The position numbers and the translations under genes are program-made. A stretch of 64,000 bases of DNA, from assembly GCA_030147505.1 (NCBI GenBank), contig JASBVG010000118.1, forward strand, positions 1-64,000, written 5' to 3'. The notes beneath the pieces are model-generated. The model was not told the DNA's origin and did no database searches. It was given only the letters and a program-made list of their open reading frames with translations. Shown one piece after another: positions 46,801 to 56,404 of this stretch (position 1 is the first letter of the stretch; every line of letters starts with the position of its first letter). The DNA comes from Tardiphaga sp. GTDB lineage: Bacteria > Pseudomonadota > Alphaproteobacteria > Rhizobiales > Xanthobacteraceae.

Positions 46801-49800
46801 GCGCGGCGGCGGCTCAGTTCGGCGAGTTGATCCTGAACGGCGACATCAGTGCTTACGGCGTGAATGGAGGCGGCACCTTGACCATCGAGTCGGGGCCAGC
46901 GGTGGTGCTGGGCGGCAACATCCTGCGTAATAACGGCAGGCTGGCGACGGGCGAGAAGGCGCCGGTCGAACTGACGGCAATCGAGGCCTTCGTGGTGCGC
47001 GCGGGCGAAACGCTGCCGGCCGATTATCGCTATTCCAAAACTATCGCGCTTCCCGGCGAGGCGGTCGGCAGCACACCGCTGTTTGCCGCAGACAATCTGA
47101 TCACACTCGCCGCTGACTGGACTCTGCCGCGAACGACCGCTTCGGGCCGAACATACATCATCCAGTATTACAATCCTGATGGTATCCAGCAGAATGTGAC
47201 TGCCAACTTTAACGTGGATCGCACAATCCCGGCTGGATCAAAAATAATCCGCATAGCAAGCGGCGCGCCCAATTTCCCCATCAACTACACCATTCCAGGG
47301 AATGTGTTCCCCATCGGCATTCCGATCACACCGCGAGACGCGATCATCGCTGCTGGCATGCCCGCGCCGAATGATGTCACATTCGCGGCCGGAACGATCA
47401 TCACCGTCGGTGCGGTGGCGCCGCGCGACATTACGGTCAGGCCCTTGCTTAATCTCGATGCGGAGCGTTTTCACGCGGGCTTTGCGAGCTACAGCATCAC
47501 TGGGCGGCAGGGACTTGTCGTCGCAGACGGAGCCAGGATCGATATCCAGACTCCGGTGCTCGTGCTCCGTGAGGGCGCCTTGTCGCTGCCGACACAGGCG
47601 GCCTCGAATGTCGCATTCGATCTCTGGACGCCGCCCATTTACCCCGAAAATCCCGGCTCGCGCACACTCATCCAGCGCGCAGGCGGCGACCTGACGCTGC
47701 GGTCGGATGCTGAAATAAATATCGGCACGGGCTCGATCGTGAGCGTCGATCCCGGCCGCAAGATCCGCATCGTCGGCAATATCCAGCAGTCTTCGACACG
47801 CAACCTGATCGAGGCGCGTCAGATCACGATCGACGGCACGCTCAATGCGTGGGGTGGCCAGATCATGATCGATGCCGCGCAGTATAATCCCGACGGCATC
47901 TCGCATAGTCGCTCGATCTGGATCGGCGACCATGCGGTGCTCGACGTGGCCGGCCGCGCAATCACGGCGCGGGATCGGCTCGGCCGGACCTATGGCTTCG
48001 TGCAGGCCGGCGGCACCATCGCCATCGGCGGCGGGCTCGACTGGGAGGTGTCCGGCGAGGCTGCGGCGCCTGATCTGTTCGTTGTCATCCGGCCCGGAGC
48101 GGTGCTCGATGCATCGGGCACGCGCGCGGTCATCGACCTACCAGAGAATGCCGCTTGGACGCGGGGAGGGGCGACATCTCTGCCGATCGCCAGCAACGGC
48201 GGTAGCATCATCCTCAAATCGAACAATGGCCTCTATCTCGACGGTGTGATGCGCGCATTCGCGGGCGGGGATGGCGCGGCGGGCGGCGCCCTCGCCGTGG
48301 CGCTCGAAACGCCCGCTTACGATCTCAGCAATGGCGGCATCGTCGATGACGGCGTGCGCATCCCGCGCGAATTGGTCATTGCGCGGCAGCATGGTGCGAG
48401 CGCGTTGCAAACGGGCGCGCAGCCCGGCGCGGCCGATCCGGCCTTGCGTTATGGCACGGCGCGACTGGGCGTCGATCAGGTTCAAGCCGGCGGCTTCGGC
48501 AATGTCTCACTGCTCTCCGCCGGCCTTCTCAGCTTCGACGGCAATGTCACGCTGCAGATGGCGCAGAGTCTGCGTCTCTATGCCTATTCCTATGCTTTGG
48601 CAGAAACCTCGGCTTTGAGCGCGCGCGTCGATCTCGGCGCGCCGTATGTTCGTCTTGCCGGCGCTACCCGTCACATCGTGACAGGCGCCGATGTCAAAGT
48701 ATTGCCCACGGTCAGGAACATGCACGCCGGCCTGTCGCAGCAGGCGACGCAGGGTGGCTTCGCCGTCACGGCGGATATGATCGAGATTCGTGACCAGGTC
48801 GGCTTCGGCGCGCGAGCGACGATCACGCGTAATACCGGATCGCTGACGATCGACCGGCGCGGATTTGCAGATGTGGCCCTGACGAGCCGCGGCGATCTGC
48901 GCTTTCTGTTGAATGACGGCCCGAGTTCGGGTGACGACACCTTCCCGACGGCACAGCCGATCGATGGCGGCGTGCGGACCTTCCTCGCCGCGACGGGCGA
49001 CCTGACCATCACGGCAGCGCAGGTCTATCCTGCTACTGGCGTCAGTGCGCGTATCAAGGCGGGCCGCACGCTATCGGTTCATGGTTATGGCGCGGCGCCG
49101 GATATGCCCTGGTCAGCCTTTGGGCGTCTCGTCCTTGATGCCGAAACGATCAATCAGGGCGGCGTGATCCGTGCGCCCGGCGGCTCGATCACGATCGGTA
49201 TCGCAGCCAAGCAGGTCAATCTTCTGCCCGGCAGCATCACCTCGGTGTCCCTTGCCGGCTTGAACCTGCCCTATGGCGGCACGGCAGATGGCCTGACTTG
49301 GATCTATGACGGCGCGAAGGCTTCGTTCCAGAGCATCGTCGGCACTGGCACGGGCGTGGCACTCACCGGCGCCAGCATCGACGTACAGAGCGGCGCGGTG
49401 ATCGATCTGCAGGGCGGCGGGGAACTCACCGGCGCCGGCTTCATCAGCGGCCGCGGCGGCTCGGTGGACGTACTGAAATATGCGCTTGCCGCGGCGAATC
49501 CGGCGCTGAATTACAGCGACCTCGGCAACAGCGTATATGCGATCGTTCCCGGCTACAGCAGCGGCTATGCGCCGATCGCGCCGGAGACCGGCTTCGGCAA
49601 TCCGGCTGCCGGAAGGCAGATCACGGTGCCGGCCGGCGTGCCCGGGCTGCCGGCGGGCACCTATACGTTGCTGCCCTCGACCTATGCGCTAATGCCCGGC
49701 GCGTTCCGTGTCGAGCTTGGCACTGCCGGCGATCCGCTCGCCATCGCACCGCGCGAGACGGCGGGGGGCTCCTATCTCACCCAGGCCTATCTCGACGTTG

Positions 49801-52800
49801 CTGGCACAGGCATCCGCGCGTCGCTGCCGAACAGTGTCGTCGTCTCGGCGGCCAACACTGTCCGCACCCATTCGCAGTATAACGAGACGAGCTATTCCGA
49901 TTTTGCGGTCACGCGTTCGGCGCAGCTCGGCTGGCCGCGACCATTGCTGCCGATGGACGGACGCAAGCTGACTTTGGCATTCACGTCAGGAGCGATGTCG
50001 GCGGTAACGCCGCTGCGTTTCAACGGAACGGCCATGTTTGCTGGCGCGCAAGGCGGTAATGCCGGCTATGCCGGCATTGGCGGCGATGGAAACTTCAACG
50101 CCGGCGGGACCAATATAGAGGTTCTGGGCGCCGGCTCAGAAAGGACCGCGAGCTTCATTTCCGTCACAGACCAGGCCTTGAATGCTATCGGCGCACCGCG
50201 TCTGCTGATCGGTGCCAATTTCGGGGCGAGCACGGCGACAGGCCAGACATCGGCAGATGGCTTCCCCGGCTATCAGCTGCTGATCGGCTCTTCTCTTGAC
50301 AAGGTCGTCATCCGCAGCGGCGCCATGCTGCGTGCGGGTGAAGTGATGCTCGCCTCGAATACGAACGGCAGCATCCTTGTCGAGGCCGGTGCCACGATCA
50401 CGACGCTCGGCGGCGGCCGATCGAGCTTCGACTCCGCCGATGGATATATCTTCGACCTCAATCTGACGCCCAGCGTACTGGCGATCTCCAATGGCGTGCT
50501 GCAGTTTCTGCCGTCGACCGTCAATTCGACAAGTGGCGGAGTCGATATCGGTGGCTGCCTCGGCTCGGTCTGTTCCGGCACGGTGCAGCTCTATTCGGAA
50601 CAGTCGATCGCACTGGTGTCGAACCAGACCGTGAAGCTCGGCGCGAATGTGAGTTACGGCACGCGGCATCTGCAGCTCGGCGCGTCGGCGATCAATATCG
50701 GAACGGACGACAGCTTGAATGTGCTCCCCGTCGGCATTGTGCCAGCGGGCTTGACCTTCAACCAGCAGATCTTCGATCGGCTCATCGCTGGCAATCAGGG
50801 CGCCGGCATCCCCAAGCTCGAAAGCCTGACACTGACGGCGCGCAATTCGATCAACGTCTTCGGCTCGGTGGATCTGTCTACCATCGATCCGGCCACCGGC
50901 CGGTCGAGCCTCGCGCAACTCGTGCTCAACAGTCCCGCCATCTACGGCTATGGTTCGAGCAGCGACAGAGCGAGCCTGACCACCGGGAAACTGGTTTGGT
51001 CCGGGATCTGGAACGGCAACGCGACCGTTCCGTATGGGGCCGGCGCTAATCTTCCACCCGGCGCGGTCATTCCCGGCGGACCAGGCACCGGCAGTGGAGC
51101 CTTGAGCTTCATCGCTGATGAGATCGAACTCGGCTATGCCGACCGGATGCGGCCGGACAATCAGACGACACTCGAACGCCTGATGCTTGGCTTCGGCACG
51201 GTGAGCATGACCGCGTCGCAACGCATTGCCGGCAACAACAAAGGCGGGCTGGCGGTTTATCAATCAGGACCGAGTCCGGATGCGAATTACGATCCCGAGA
51301 CCTATTTAGGCACTGGTGGTACCCTCAACCTGACCACGCCGTTGCTCACCGGTGCGGCCGGCTCGACCCTGTCGATCGTCGCGGGCGGTGCGCTGAATGT
51401 GCTGACGCCGGCTGGCGTCGATCTCGCGGCCAGCAAGGCCGACGCGCTTGGCGCCACGCTGAATCTTAGGGGCGATACGATCAGCATTGCTTCGGCGGTG
51501 ATGCTTCCGAGCGGGCGGCTGAGCCTGAATGCCAAGAATGATATCCTGCTCGCCAATGGCGCGCGCATCGACATGTCGGGCCGGGCGGTCATGATGTTCG
51601 ACGTCCCCCAATATAGCTGGGGCGGCTCCGTCGCCATCGAGAGCACCGATGGCGATGTGACGCAGTCGGCTGGCTCGATCATCGATATCTCTGCTGAAAA
51701 CAACGCCGCTGGGGCGCTGTCGGTGACAGCGCTCAAGGGCGATGTCGCGCTTGCGGGCGCGATCCGCGGCACCGCGAGCGGCAGCACCAATGCCGGCGGC
51801 GGCGCCATGCTGCCCTGGTTATCGGGCGGCGTCACCATTCGCGGCCGCACCATCGCCGATTTCGGCGGGCTCAATGCGCGCCTCACCGCAGGCGGGATCT
51901 TCGGCGAGCGTTCGTTCCAGACCAAGCAGGGCGATCTCGTCATGGGCGACGAAGTCCGCGCCAATCTCATCACAATCTCGGTGGATGGCGGCAGCCTCAC
52001 CGTCAATGGCCGGATCGATGCCAGCGGCGAGCGGGTCGGCACCATTCGCCTCGCGGCGCGTGATGGGCTGACGCTTGGTGCGGGTTCGGCGCTCGATGCG
52101 CATGGCACGGTGCTGCGCGTCGATAGCGACGGCGATGTCATCGACTCGCCGAACCGCGCCATTGTCGAACTCACCAGCAAGGCCGGTCGCGTGACGCTGC
52201 AGTCGGGCGCGGTCGTCGATCTACGTGCGGCCGACGCTGCACCGCGCGGCAGCTTCACCATCAATGCGCCGCGCCTGACAGAGACCGGCGGCGACATCGC
52301 GATCGATGCTGGCGGCAATTACGAAATTCGGGCCGCGCGCAGCATCGTGGTGAATGGCTTCTGGACCTATTCGCCCACGGATGCCAACGGCACCATCGCG
52401 CAGGATAATGGCGGGATCGATTCGATCGGCGCCGATGGGGCAGTGGGGCTTAAACAGGTGCACGAGCGCAGCAAGGCGTTCATGCAGGCAGCGCTGGCGA
52501 ATGGCGGTCTGCTGGGACGCCTCAATGGTCTGAGCCGCTATAGCGACGCCTTCCATCTGCGTCCCGGCGTGGAGATCGCGCCCGCAACCGAAAACGGCAA
52601 ACTCACCGTCAAGAACGATATCGATCTGTCGGGCTATCGCTATGACAGCGTCAATCCGCACGCGCAGAAGACCGGGATCTACGGCTCGGGTGAGCCGGGC
52701 GCGCTTGTGATCCGCGCGGGTGGCGATCTCGCCGTTCAAGGTTCGATCAATGACGGCTTCGCGCCGCCGCCCGTCACGCCTGATGACAACGGCTGGATCG

Positions 52801-55800
52801 TCTCGACCAATGTGCGTCCGGGCGATCCGTTGCCGTCGGCCATTCGCGGCTCTTCAGAGATTCGTACCGTCGAAATCGACTACATCGTGCCGGAGGGCGG
52901 CGCGATCGCTGATCCCGACTTCAATAATTTCTGGGATCCTGGCATGCTCGTGCCCGCTGGCACGGTCGTGGGCTTTGTCACGCTTCCCGCGGGAGCGATC
53001 AGCCCCTTTACGATATCGTCGTCCGGACCGCGACCCGAACCGGGCAAGCTCTGGGCCGTGGCGCCGATGCTCGCCGCCGGATCGCAGTCCTGGGACATCC
53101 GGCTCGGCTCGGGGGCGGATCTCACGGCCGCGAGCCAGCAAGCTCTGCGCTCTACCGCGGCGCTCAACGGCGCCGGCAATCTGGTCCTGTCGGATAGACA
53201 CATTATGGTCGGAACGCAGAAAGAAGTCTTCAGCGTTATCCGTACAGGCACGGGCGATCTCGACCTGTTCGCCGGCGGCAAATTCGACCAGCAGACGCTG
53301 TATGGGATCTACACCTCAGGCACCCAGTCGGCCGCGATCCTCGATGGTAACGGCAACAATCCCTACAACTTGCCGCGCGGCCTGACGGACGGCAATGTGC
53401 TCGGCATCAACTATGCGCAATATGATGCGGCGGTCGCTGGCAGCCAGTATCAGGCCTGGTATCCCGAGCACGGCGGCAATGTCACGATCAAGGTCGGCGG
53501 CGACATGACCGGCACCATCGTCGGCTCCGGGACTACCATGCAGCGCGCCACGGGGTCGTCCTATGTCGGCAACTGGCTGTGGACCCAGGGCGGCGCCGAG
53601 CAGGGGCTCAAGACTGCGTGGTGGATCAATTTCGGGGCCTATAGCATCGACTCCTCGACCTCCACCCGGCCTCTGCTCGTGGCGGGCTTCAGCGGCATCG
53701 GCGCACTCGGCGGCGGCAATGTTGCGATCAGTGTCGGCGGCGACGCTGGTGTCATCGAGAGCCGTGGCGAGCAGAGCGCACCGCGGTCGCAAGGCCTCAA
53801 CATCGCCATCGGCAGCACCGGGCGGCGGCTCGACGACGGCACGGTGGTCAAGACCGGCGGCGGCGATCTGGTACTCGACATCGCAGGCGCGATGAACCCG
53901 CTGCATCCGCGCCTGAATCAGAGCTCGATGGACGGTAACAACGCACAGAGCGTCACGTCGATGTCCAACGATCTCAACGGCGTCGTCGCCAATCTGCGAG
54001 GCCTCACCGATATCGGCGCTGGCTCCATCGGCCGCATCGATCTGGCCTATGGCAGCGTCCGCTCCGGCGATCCGCGCGCGCCTGAACTGTTCACCGCCAA
54101 TCTCGGCCTGTCCTCGGGCGGCTTCACCATGCTGTCCGGCGACTCGATCGCGACCGTGGCGGCGCGCGGCGACCTCGTCATCGGACACGCGGTCGATCCG
54201 GGCGCGCTCACCAACCGCATGAACACCAGTCCCTATACCAGCGGTGGCCAGAGTTTTGATGGGGGTGGGCGCAGCATCTTCTCGCTGTATACCAACAAAA
54301 CCGCCTTGTCGGCCTTCTCGGCAGGCGGCAACCTCACGCCGTTCAAGCAATCGACCACCGGCGGTCTCACGCTGAGCGGGCCTCAGAACTACGGGACTTA
54401 CACCTATGCCTTCCCGAATCTCGGCTTCTCCGCGATGTCGGGCAGCATCTATATCGACGGCAGCACGACGCTGTATCCGACCTTGCGCGGAGGCCTCGAT
54501 CTGTTGGCAGCGCAATCGATCTACGGTGCGGGCGGCAGCATCCATATCAGCGGCGGCGATGCCGCCGGCATGGTCGGCTCCATCGCACGGCCGCGTTTCT
54601 CCACCACGACGGGCTACGCCGATGAGACCGCCTTCAAATCGGCGAGCGTCAATCTGCATGCTGGCGATCCGCTGCCGATCCGCTTCTATGCGGTGGGCGG
54701 CGATATCGTGGACTTGCGCAGTGGCGAGCAGACGGTCTTCACGCCGAGCGGCAGCGCACCGATGACCATCACCATCGCCGCCAAGCCGGTCTGGATGCGG
54801 GCCGGGCGCGATCTCGTGAAGGTCTCGGGCCTCGCCCTGAACAACGACATCGACGATATCTCGATCCTGTGGGCCGGGCGCGATGTGCTCTATCCCAACA
54901 TGCAGGTGGCAGGCCCGGGCTTGCTCGATGTCGGCGCCGGCCGCAATGTGTATCTGGCCGATCAGGGCCAGATCGTCAGCCTCGGCGCCGTCGTGACGGG
55001 TGATACGCGGCCGGGCGCGTCTATCCTGATGCAGGCGGGCATGGGCGCAGTTGCGCCCGACTACACCGCGCTCGCCGTGCGCTATCTTGACCCGGCCAAT
55101 CTTGCGGTCGCCGGGACGCCTTTGGCCGATCAGCCCGGCAAGGTAGCCAAAACCTATGAGAAGGAACTGGCCGACTGGCTGCAGCAGCGCTTCGGCTTCA
55201 CTGGGACGACGAACCAGGCGCGCGCCTATTTCTACGCGCTCGATGCTGATCAACGTGGCATCTTCCTCCGCCAGGTCTATTTCGCCGAACTGACTGCAGG
55301 CGGGCGCGAATATAACGACGCGGCCAGCCCGCGCTATCGCAACTATCTGCGCGGGCGCGATGTGATTGCCGTCCTGTTCCCGGACAGGGATGCGAACGGC
55401 AATACGATCCAGCGCAGCGGCGACATCACGCTGTTCAGCACGGCGTCCTACAGCAACGCCAATCCGCCGGTGCGCACCACGCGCGACGGTTCGGTGCGCA
55501 CGCTATTCGGCGGCGGCATCCAGATGCTCGCGCCGGGTGGCCGTGTCGTGGTCGGTGTCGAGGGCGTGGTGCCGGGCGCCAATGCCGGCGTCACCACCCA
55601 GGGCGGCGGCGACATCCAGATCTATTCGCAGGGCTCGCTGCTGCTCGGCCTGTCGCGCATCATGACGACCTTCGGCGACGACATCATCGCCTGGTCGAAT
55701 GAGGGCGACATCAATGCCGGCCGCGGCGCCAAGACCACGATCGGCTACACACCGGCAAAACGCGTGATGGACAATTACGGCACCGTCACGCTGTCGCCGA

Positions 55801-56339
55801 ATGCCCCGACCTCCGGCGCCGGCATCTCGTCGCGCAGCGCCATCCCCGGCATCCCGAGCGGCGATATTGACCTGATCGCGCCGCAGGGCACCATCGACAT
55901 CGGTGAAGCAGGCGTCGCCGGCCGCAACATCAATCTCGCCGCGCTGCAGATCATCAATGCGGCGAATATCACGGCGCAGGGCAATGTCACCGGCGTGCCG
56001 ACAGTGCAGGCGCCGAGTATTGCGGCAGCGCTCACGACCTCGAACGCGACGGCGGCTTCGCAGCAGGCGGCTTTGCCAGGCCAAGGCAGCGGCAATGAAC
56101 GGCCATCGGTGATCATTGTCGAAGTGCTGGGCTATGGTGGAGGCGGCAACGAGAACGAACCGTCCGATGAAGACCGGCGCCGCAACCAGGGACGCCAGAG
56201 CAACAATGTGAACTATGAGCCGAACGGAATGGTTCGGGTGCTTGGCAATGGAAACTTCACGACAGATGACACTACACAACTGACGGCAAGCGAACGCAGT
56301 ACATTGAGGAGTGAGGTAACCGCACCAAGTGCACCGTGA
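43851..56339 (+). CDS. Giant filamentous-haemagglutinin adhesin (TpsA-type, DUF3739-like), module 3
   Basis: This is the largest adhesin here, at 4,162 residues. AAGGA lies about eight bases before the ATG at 43851; the earlier TTG has no support. The order is: long signal peptide (ending near NEVYG, then RALNGG), Ala-rich helix (QTQRSLARAARAVQDMQ), TPS domain with NPNGIIFGG, beta-helical shaft, and a DUF3739-like C-terminal half with FLRQVYFAELTAGGREYND. A final VIIVEVLGYGGG precedes a tail rich in Asn, Asp and Arg. It shares a shaft insert with adhesin 2 (here about 46915-47440). A cysteine pair sits in GGCLGSVCSG. Long stretches are nearly identical to adhesin 2, so recombination between the two genes is likely. 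Export would need a TpsB protein not encoded in this window. Confidence 0.88.
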   Translation: MPASNSRRSHTSQPSRRGRMVSPGSVGKPLSRGVLLTSVSLLSFMFGANEVYGRALNGGSAGGVSAPNIASDAAAQAAQQAAAAAAQTQRSLARAARAVQDMQAVQAAARAAAAAAQASATPPVVVPNGLGRGGLQAGANAPNGWGSSASGPTQSVDGNGETQVNVRQLTQQAILEWKSFNVGARTTLTFDQQGNSNWVALNRVDRDAGPSQILGQIKADGHVYVINPNGIIFGGNSQVNAGSLIASTADISPEQFSKNGIFSELNGSTYTPSFKAAGGKVVVESGALIGTRAPSSVTAGGGYVLMIGSEVSNSGAISTPKGQTILAAGDDFVLRRGFSTDVNSVSTTRGIEVVTGKQGTDGSWTPGGGTVSNRGLILAQQGDITLSGRTLTQDGVLLATTTVNTRGTIHLLNSASDSNGSVTLGNGALTAILPELDSTETALDSQRDGLIAASNTANAARDLIAPGLFDNLSRLADRQDQSRVEIVTGGSVTFKGGSYTAAQGGQIAVSAKNGRIVTETGATLDVSGVRNVALAMSANNMQVNIQGNELRDSPQNRDADLLKNENVWVDIRTLTLVPKGTGGYDADRYYTKGGLLEVGGYLANTAHGIGEWAAVGGTITLAAKEVIAQKGSVFDLTGGSLDFAGGYIRSTNLIGADGRRYSIDDAPGDLDYANFAGGFRRTHNIQGQEDKRLVEIWTSVFDRGRTSLRWEDGYTVGRDAGRLNLATPTAIMEADIIADTIQGARQSSKRPSGITDGYKATQTIVAKGGVLASGDYNYYGRVGVFDTDVKIGDISDITAGVDLTAALPGARSNTLWLDAGRLNALKLGGVDLATAGKVTVDRNVTLADGGSFDVIAPVVDLAAGITSHGGRIAVTNVFQTATPNQLARGLMIDGKSSVTLREGVTLNVGGFWLNAQQNLQDSDKAATIDGGMVSLESTGDVTVAKGSLIDVSSGAFVGATGKITGGKGGDVRLIADAFVNGSDSAAAAQFGELILNGDISAYGVNGGGTLTIESGPAVVLGGNILRNNGRLATGEKAPVELTAIEAFVVRAGETLPADYRYSKTIALPGEAVGSTPLFAADNLITLAADWTLPRTTASGRTYIIQYYNPDGIQQNVTANFNVDRTIPAGSKIIRIASGAPNFPINYTIPGNVFPIGIPITPRDAIIAAGMPAPNDVTFAAGTIITVGAVAPRDITVRPLLNLDAERFHAGFASYSITGRQGLVVADGARIDIQTPVLVLREGALSLPTQAASNVAFDLWTPPIYPENPGSRTLIQRAGGDLTLRSDAEINIGTGSIVSVDPGRKIRIVGNIQQSSTRNLIEARQITIDGTLNAWGGQIMIDAAQYNPDGISHSRSIWIGDHAVLDVAGRAITARDRLGRTYGFVQAGGTIAIGGGLDWEVSGEAAAPDLFVVIRPGAVLDASGTRAVIDLPENAAWTRGGATSLPIASNGGSIILKSNNGLYLDGVMRAFAGGDGAAGGALAVALETPAYDLSNGGIVDDGVRIPRELVIARQHGASALQTGAQPGAADPALRYGTARLGVDQVQAGGFGNVSLLSAGLLSFDGNVTLQMAQSLRLYAYSYALAETSALSARVDLGAPYVRLAGATRHIVTGADVKVLPTVRNMHAGLSQQATQGGFAVTADMIEIRDQVGFGARATITRNTGSLTIDRRGFADVALTSRGDLRFLLNDGPSSGDDTFPTAQPIDGGVRTFLAATGDLTITAAQVYPATGVSARIKAGRTLSVHGYGAAPDMPWSAFGRLVLDAETINQGGVIRAPGGSITIGIAAKQVNLLPGSITSVSLAGLNLPYGGTADGLTWIYDGAKASFQSIVGTGTGVALTGASIDVQSGAVIDLQGGGELTGAGFISGRGGSVDVLKYALAAANPALNYSDLGNSVYAIVPGYSSGYAPIAPETGFGNPAAGRQITVPAGVPGLPAGTYTLLPSTYALMPGAFRVELGTAGDPLAIAPRETAGGSYLTQAYLDVAGTGIRASLPNSVVVSAANTVRTHSQYNETSYSDFAVTRSAQLGWPRPLLPMDGRKLTLAFTSGAMSAVTPLRFNGTAMFAGAQGGNAGYAGIGGDGNFNAGGTNIEVLGAGSERTASFISVTDQALNAIGAPRLLIGANFGASTATGQTSADGFPGYQLLIGSSLDKVVIRSGAMLRAGEVMLASNTNGSILVEAGATITTLGGGRSSFDSADGYIFDLNLTPSVLAISNGVLQFLPSTVNSTSGGVDIGGCLGSVCSGTVQLYSEQSIALVSNQTVKLGANVSYGTRHLQLGASAINIGTDDSLNVLPVGIVPAGLTFNQQIFDRLIAGNQGAGIPKLESLTLTARNSINVFGSVDLSTIDPATGRSSLAQLVLNSPAIYGYGSSSDRASLTTGKLVWSGIWNGNATVPYGAGANLPPGAVIPGGPGTGSGALSFIADEIELGYADRMRPDNQTTLERLMLGFGTVSMTASQRIAGNNKGGLAVYQSGPSPDANYDPETYLGTGGTLNLTTPLLTGAAGSTLSIVAGGALNVLTPAGVDLAASKADALGATLNLRGDTISIASAVMLPSGRLSLNAKNDILLANGARIDMSGRAVMMFDVPQYSWGGSVAIESTDGDVTQSAGSIIDISAENNAAGALSVTALKGDVALAGAIRGTASGSTNAGGGAMLPWLSGGVTIRGRTIADFGGLNARLTAGGIFGERSFQTKQGDLVMGDEVRANLITISVDGGSLTVNGRIDASGERVGTIRLAARDGLTLGAGSALDAHGTVLRVDSDGDVIDSPNRAIVELTSKAGRVTLQSGAVVDLRAADAAPRGSFTINAPRLTETGGDIAIDAGGNYEIRAARSIVVNGFWTYSPTDANGTIAQDNGGIDSIGADGAVGLKQVHERSKAFMQAALANGGLLGRLNGLSRYSDAFHLRPGVEIAPATENGKLTVKNDIDLSGYRYDSVNPHAQKTGIYGSGEPGALVIRAGGDLAVQGSINDGFAPPPVTPDDNGWIVSTNVRPGDPLPSAIRGSSEIRTVEIDYIVPEGGAIADPDFNNFWDPGMLVPAGTVVGFVTLPAGAISPFTISSSGPRPEPGKLWAVAPMLAAGSQSWDIRLGSGADLTAASQQALRSTAALNGAGNLVLSDRHIMVGTQKEVFSVIRTGTGDLDLFAGGKFDQQTLYGIYTSGTQSAAILDGNGNNPYNLPRGLTDGNVLGINYAQYDAAVAGSQYQAWYPEHGGNVTIKVGGDMTGTIVGSGTTMQRATGSSYVGNWLWTQGGAEQGLKTAWWINFGAYSIDSSTSTRPLLVAGFSGIGALGGGNVAISVGGDAGVIESRGEQSAPRSQGLNIAIGSTGRRLDDGTVVKTGGGDLVLDIAGAMNPLHPRLNQSSMDGNNAQSVTSMSNDLNGVVANLRGLTDIGAGSIGRIDLAYGSVRSGDPRAPELFTANLGLSSGGFTMLSGDSIATVAARGDLVIGHAVDPGALTNRMNTSPYTSGGQSFDGGGRSIFSLYTNKTALSAFSAGGNLTPFKQSTTGGLTLSGPQNYGTYTYAFPNLGFSAMSGSIYIDGSTTLYPTLRGGLDLLAAQSIYGAGGSIHISGGDAAGMVGSIARPRFSTTTGYADETAFKSASVNLHAGDPLPIRFYAVGGDIVDLRSGEQTVFTPSGSAPMTITIAAKPVWMRAGRDLVKVSGLALNNDIDDISILWAGRDVLYPNMQVAGPGLLDVGAGRNVYLADQGQIVSLGAVVTGDTRPGASILMQAGMGAVAPDYTALAVRYLDPANLAVAGTPLADQPGKVAKTYEKELADWLQQRFGFTGTTNQARAYFYALDADQRGIFLRQVYFAELTAGGREYNDAASPRYRNYLRGRDVIAVLFPDRDANGNTIQRSGDITLFSTASYSNANPPVRTTRDGSVRTLFGGGIQMLAPGGRVVVGVEGVVPGANAGVTTQGGGDIQIYSQGSLLLGLSRIMTTFGDDIIAWSNEGDINAGRGAKTTIGYTPAKRVMDNYGTVTLSPNAPTSGAGISSRSAIPGIPSGDIDLIAPQGTIDIGEAGVAGRNINLAALQIINAANITAQGNVTGVPTVQAPSIAAALTTSNATAASQQAALPGQGSGNERPSVIIVEVLGYGGGGNENEPSDEDRRRNQGRQSNNVNYEPNGMVRVLGNGNFTTDDTTQLTASERSTLRSEVTAPSAP

Positions 56340-56404
56340 GGTAGCCTTTTCCTGAGGGGGCTGACCCTGACAAGGAAGGGTGCGCATGTGAGCGGGTATG
56401 TACA

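Noticed and set aside
13107-56112. Many long minus-strand open frames inside the three adhesin genes
   Set aside because: They are rich in Arg, Ala, Asp and His and low in normal protein features, as expected for shadows of GC-rich coding DNA; none has a clear start signal or a recognisable domain.
13051-56339. Repetitive Gly/Asn/Ser-rich sequence considered as CRISPR or DNA-level tandem repeats
   Set aside because: The periodicity is at protein level (beta-helix coils) with degenerate DNA; there are no equal repeats with spacers.
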